From the NCBI GenBank assembly GCA_007116685.1, contig SKIC01000183.1, forward strand, positions 1-16,588: 16,588 nt of DNA, given 5' to 3'. The notes under the pieces are model-generated. The model worked only from the letters and a program-made list of their open reading frames with translations, did not search any database and had not been told where the DNA came from. This document shows positions 15,110 to 16,588 of this stretch, piece by piece. Within the stretch, counting starts at the first letter, position 1. Every line of letters starts with the position of its first letter. The DNA is from Balneolales bacterium (GTDB lineage: Bacteria > Bacteroidota > Rhodothermia > Balneolales > Natronogracilivirgulaceae). A program made the translations under genes and the position numbers.

Positions 15110-15676
15110 ATGCCCAACAAAGCCTTTTTTCTAGACAGAGACGGAACTATTAATATAGATTATGATTTTGTGCACCTTCCTGAGCAATGGGATTTTTGTC
15201 CGGGTGCGGTTGATGCCATCAAATGGATGAATCAAAACGATTACAAGGTAATTGTAGTAACCAATCAATCCGGTATTGCACGCGGTCATTTCACTATGGA
15301 AACCGTTTTAGAATTACATCGCTGGGTTGATTCTCAACTTGCTCTGGTTGATGCCCGAATTGATGGCTGGTATATCGCACCTTGGCATCCAAATTTTCAT
15401 GGGGATTTGAACCCGGACTTATTAAAACTGAGAAAGCCTAATACAGGAATGTTCGAACAGGCTGCGGCAGAGCATGATATAGACTTTCTCCAAAGTCACA
15501 TGGCGGGCGATAAACTCAGCGACATCAAACCCGCTATTTCTCTCGATATGCAAGCTTACTTAATTCGCTCCAGGTTTACGCCTGACTGGGATAGGGATTT
15601 CATCAAAAAACACGCCATCCCTGAATTCGAACACTTGGGGGAGTTATTACTTCATTTGAAACAGAACGGTTTCTAA
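15110..15676 (+). CDS. GmhB/HisB-type HAD phosphatase lacking the zinc site
   Basis: A 188-aa HAD-superfamily (IIIA) phosphatase similar to D-glycero-D-manno-heptose 1,7-bisphosphate 7-phosphatase. All catalytic motifs are present: motif I FLDRDGT (7-13; Asp9 nucleophile, Asp11 acid/base), motif II VVTNQSGIARG (49-59), motif III LRKPNTGM with Lys109, and motif IV AGDKLSDI with Asp134 and Asp138. The zinc loop between motifs II and III is present in length, but its ligands are gone. The CPHHP position reads APWHP (90-94) and the CxCRKP position reads LKLRKP. The enzyme is likely active on a phosphorylated sugar or histidinol-like substrate, but the gmhB name would be presumptuous. It is 44 nt upstream of a second HAD gene on the same strand. 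Confidence 0.88.
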   Translation: MPNKAFFLDRDGTINIDYDFVHLPEQWDFCPGAVDAIKWMNQNDYKVIVVTNQSGIARGHFTMETVLELHRWVDSQLALVDARIDGWYIAPWHPNFHGDLNPDLLKLRKPNTGMFEQAAAEHDIDFLQSHMAGDKLSDIKPAISLDMQAYLIRSRFTPDWDRDFIKKHAIPEFEHLGELLLHLKQNGF

Positions 15677-15720
15677 AGTTCACCCGTTTTCCTGATTAAA
15701 TCTAAACTCATTAAGCAAAA

Positions 15721-16434
15721 ATGACTGCAATTTGTATTGACTTTTGGAACACTATAGTAGTAGCAGAAACCGGTGGAGAAGCCCGTCAACACGCACGCTT
15801 AGAGGCAGTTAGAGAAATTGGCGGTAAATATCGGTCTGATATTACGGAAGAATTAGTCCAATCGGCTCGAAAAAAAGTATCCGAAGAATTTGATCAAATT
15901 TGGATGGGCAGCCAACGTACTCTCACTACCGATGAATTAGTTAGAGGTATGATGAAATTCATGGATATTGCACCAACGGATAATGAAATAACTGAGCTGG
16001 TTCGCGTTTTTCAGGAATCAATGTATGATGGCCCGCCTGATTTAGCACCTGGTCTAGTGGAAACACTCGAAGAACTGAGCAAAAAATACCCTTTGGCGAT
16101 TATTTCTGATACCATGTTTAGTCCTGGAAGGGTACTTAGGGAATATCTGCGCAGAAAGAACATCTACGATTATTTTTCCGGATTTGTCTTCAGCGATGAA
16201 ATTGGCGTTAGTAAACCCGACCGCAAAGCATTTGATTCTGCACTTGAGCAAACCGGCGCCAAGGCAGAAGGCTCCTGGCATATCGGTGACATCCAACCCA
16301 CGGATATTCTTGGCGCCAATCGAATGGGTATGAAATCCATTCTCTACACGGGTATTTCTGATGCGTATGTGAGGGATAATACCGCTACCAATGTCTCTAA
16401 TGACTGGGTAGAGATTAAAGAGATTCTGCTTTAG
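15721..16434 (+). CDS. HAD-superfamily hydrolase with DFWNT motif I
   Basis: A 237-aa HAD protein with a helical cap after motif I (about residues 17-105). Motif I is IDFWNTIV: nucleophile Asp7 is present, but the second Asp of DxDxT is Trp9. Motif II is LAIISDT (Ser129), motif III IGVSKPD (Lys165), motif IV HIGDIQPTDILGA (Asp190, Asp195). Loss of the general acid/base Asp argues against a classical phosphatase. Dehalogenases also lack it, but use Tyr or similar. The cap and overall length fit the subclass I haloacid-dehalogenase/phosphoglycolate-phosphatase-like group. It is co-directional with the GmhB-like gene and probably co-transcribed. Substrate not predictable. Confidence 0.85.
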   Translation: MTAICIDFWNTIVVAETGGEARQHARLEAVREIGGKYRSDITEELVQSARKKVSEEFDQIWMGSQRTLTTDELVRGMMKFMDIAPTDNEITELVRVFQESMYDGPPDLAPGLVETLEELSKKYPLAIISDTMFSPGRVLREYLRRKNIYDYFSGFVFSDEIGVSKPDRKAFDSALEQTGAKAEGSWHIGDIQPTDILGANRMGMKSILYTGISDAYVRDNTATNVSNDWVEIKEILL

Positions 16435-16454
16435 TAGGCTACTTTAGGCCTGAA

Positions 16455-16484
16455 AAGGTCTTCTAAGGTCTTCTAAGGTCTTCC
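16455..16484. repeat. Three tandem copies of a 10-bp unit (AAGGTCTTCT)
   Basis: Units at 16455-16464, 16465-16474 and 16475-16484; the third differs in its last base (C for T). The array covers the stop codon of the minus-strand partial gene. It lies 21 nt after the end of the plus-strand HAD gene. Confidence 0.9.
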
Positions 16485-16588
16485 CGGCGGAGGAGGCAAT
16501 ACTTGTACATCGGAACCTAAATCAGAGCCATCAATCACCATAATTGCAGCAGAAGCGGTTGTGACTGCCACGGCAGCCCAAACCAACA
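16473..16588 (-). CDS. Partial gene: C-terminus of a membrane-associated protein
   Basis: An open minus-strand frame enters from the right edge and ends at TAG (16473-16475), giving 37 residues plus two bases of another codon. It reads as a small-residue-rich hydrophobic helix (LVWAAVAVTTASAAIMVI), then DGSDLGSDVQVL and the tail PPPPGRP. This could be the C-terminus of a short membrane protein, or a signal/anchor region of a very small one, since an in-frame ATG lies inside the helix. Codon use looks normal, and the frame is the only one of its length here that gives a sensible protein. The family is unknown. Confidence 0.5.
   Translation of the reverse strand, partial: LVWAAVAVTTASAAIMVIDGSDLGSDVQVLPPPPGRP

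Noticed and set aside
16433..16461. Possible terminator between the HAD gene and the partial minus gene (AGTAG/CTACT and a 6-bp stem with a GAAA loop at 16446-16461)
   Set aside because: The stems are short or have a 1-nt centre and no T-run follows; not enough to call a terminator.
1..16588. CRISPR arrays, insertion sequences, toxin-antitoxin or phage-defence genes, tRNA/rRNA
   Set aside because: None found on either strand; no spaced repeats, transposase motifs or cloverleaf-like segments, and gene content is housekeeping.

Overview
The window looks like ordinary chromosomal sequence from a Gram-negative member of the Bacteroidota/Rhodothermota/Balneolota group. GC is moderate to low (low 40s % by eye) and there is no mobile element, CRISPR array, rRNA or tRNA. 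The taxon call is an inference. It rests on protein family choice (HU-SPOR fusion, LolA next to FtsK, an Mrp lacking CxxC, an ExbB with an N-terminal extension), on dense operons with 1- and 4-nt overlaps, and on nearly all starts lacking a Shine-Dalgarno sequence and being preceded by A/T-rich sequence. I would guess Balneolales or a relative, but cannot prove it from sequence alone.

Left block (1-5352, all minus strand; transcription runs right to left). A candidate promoter near 5391-5419 precedes a co-directional run: a 606-aa outer-membrane beta-barrel protein, a 64-aa mini HU protein, a 388-aa membrane protein with an HU-like cytoplasmic domain and a periplasmic SPOR domain, then exbB, exbD and tonB. 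Past tonB, a partial membrane-protein gene starts at 111 and leaves the window. Read together, the run spans the envelope from cytoplasm (HU) through inner membrane (SPOR anchor, ExbB/D, TonB) and peptidoglycan (SPOR) to outer membrane (barrel). It is the most interesting unit here.

Middle block (5420-13072, all minus). In transcription order: a cupin, gcvT (glycine cleavage T protein), comB (2-phosphosulfolactate phosphatase family), ftsK (DNA translocase), a lolA-like lipoprotein carrier gene and a YbhN/AglD-type flippase-like membrane protein. Spacing is 33 nt or less and the last three genes overlap by 4 nt, so this is probably one operon. A 98-nt gap separates it from a Gfo/Idh/MocA-family gene whose usual catalytic Lys and Asp are replaced.

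Right block (13073-16588). A 161-nt divergent region separates the cupin operon from mrp/apbC (plus), which ends in a strong intrinsic terminator. A minus-strand alpha/beta-hydrolase (phospholipase/carboxylesterase family) converges on that terminator. It is divergent from two plus-strand HAD genes: a GmhB-like phosphatase lacking all four zinc ligands, and a HAD protein with Trp in place of the second catalytic Asp. A partial minus-strand ORF enters from the right edge, and its stop codon lies inside three tandem 10-bp repeats.

The genes are mostly housekeeping (envelope biogenesis, division and chromosome segregation, one-carbon metabolism, Fe-S handling). I see no defence system or island. 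The novelty on offer is the HU/SPOR/Ton operon and several enzyme-family members with missing active-site or metal-binding residues.
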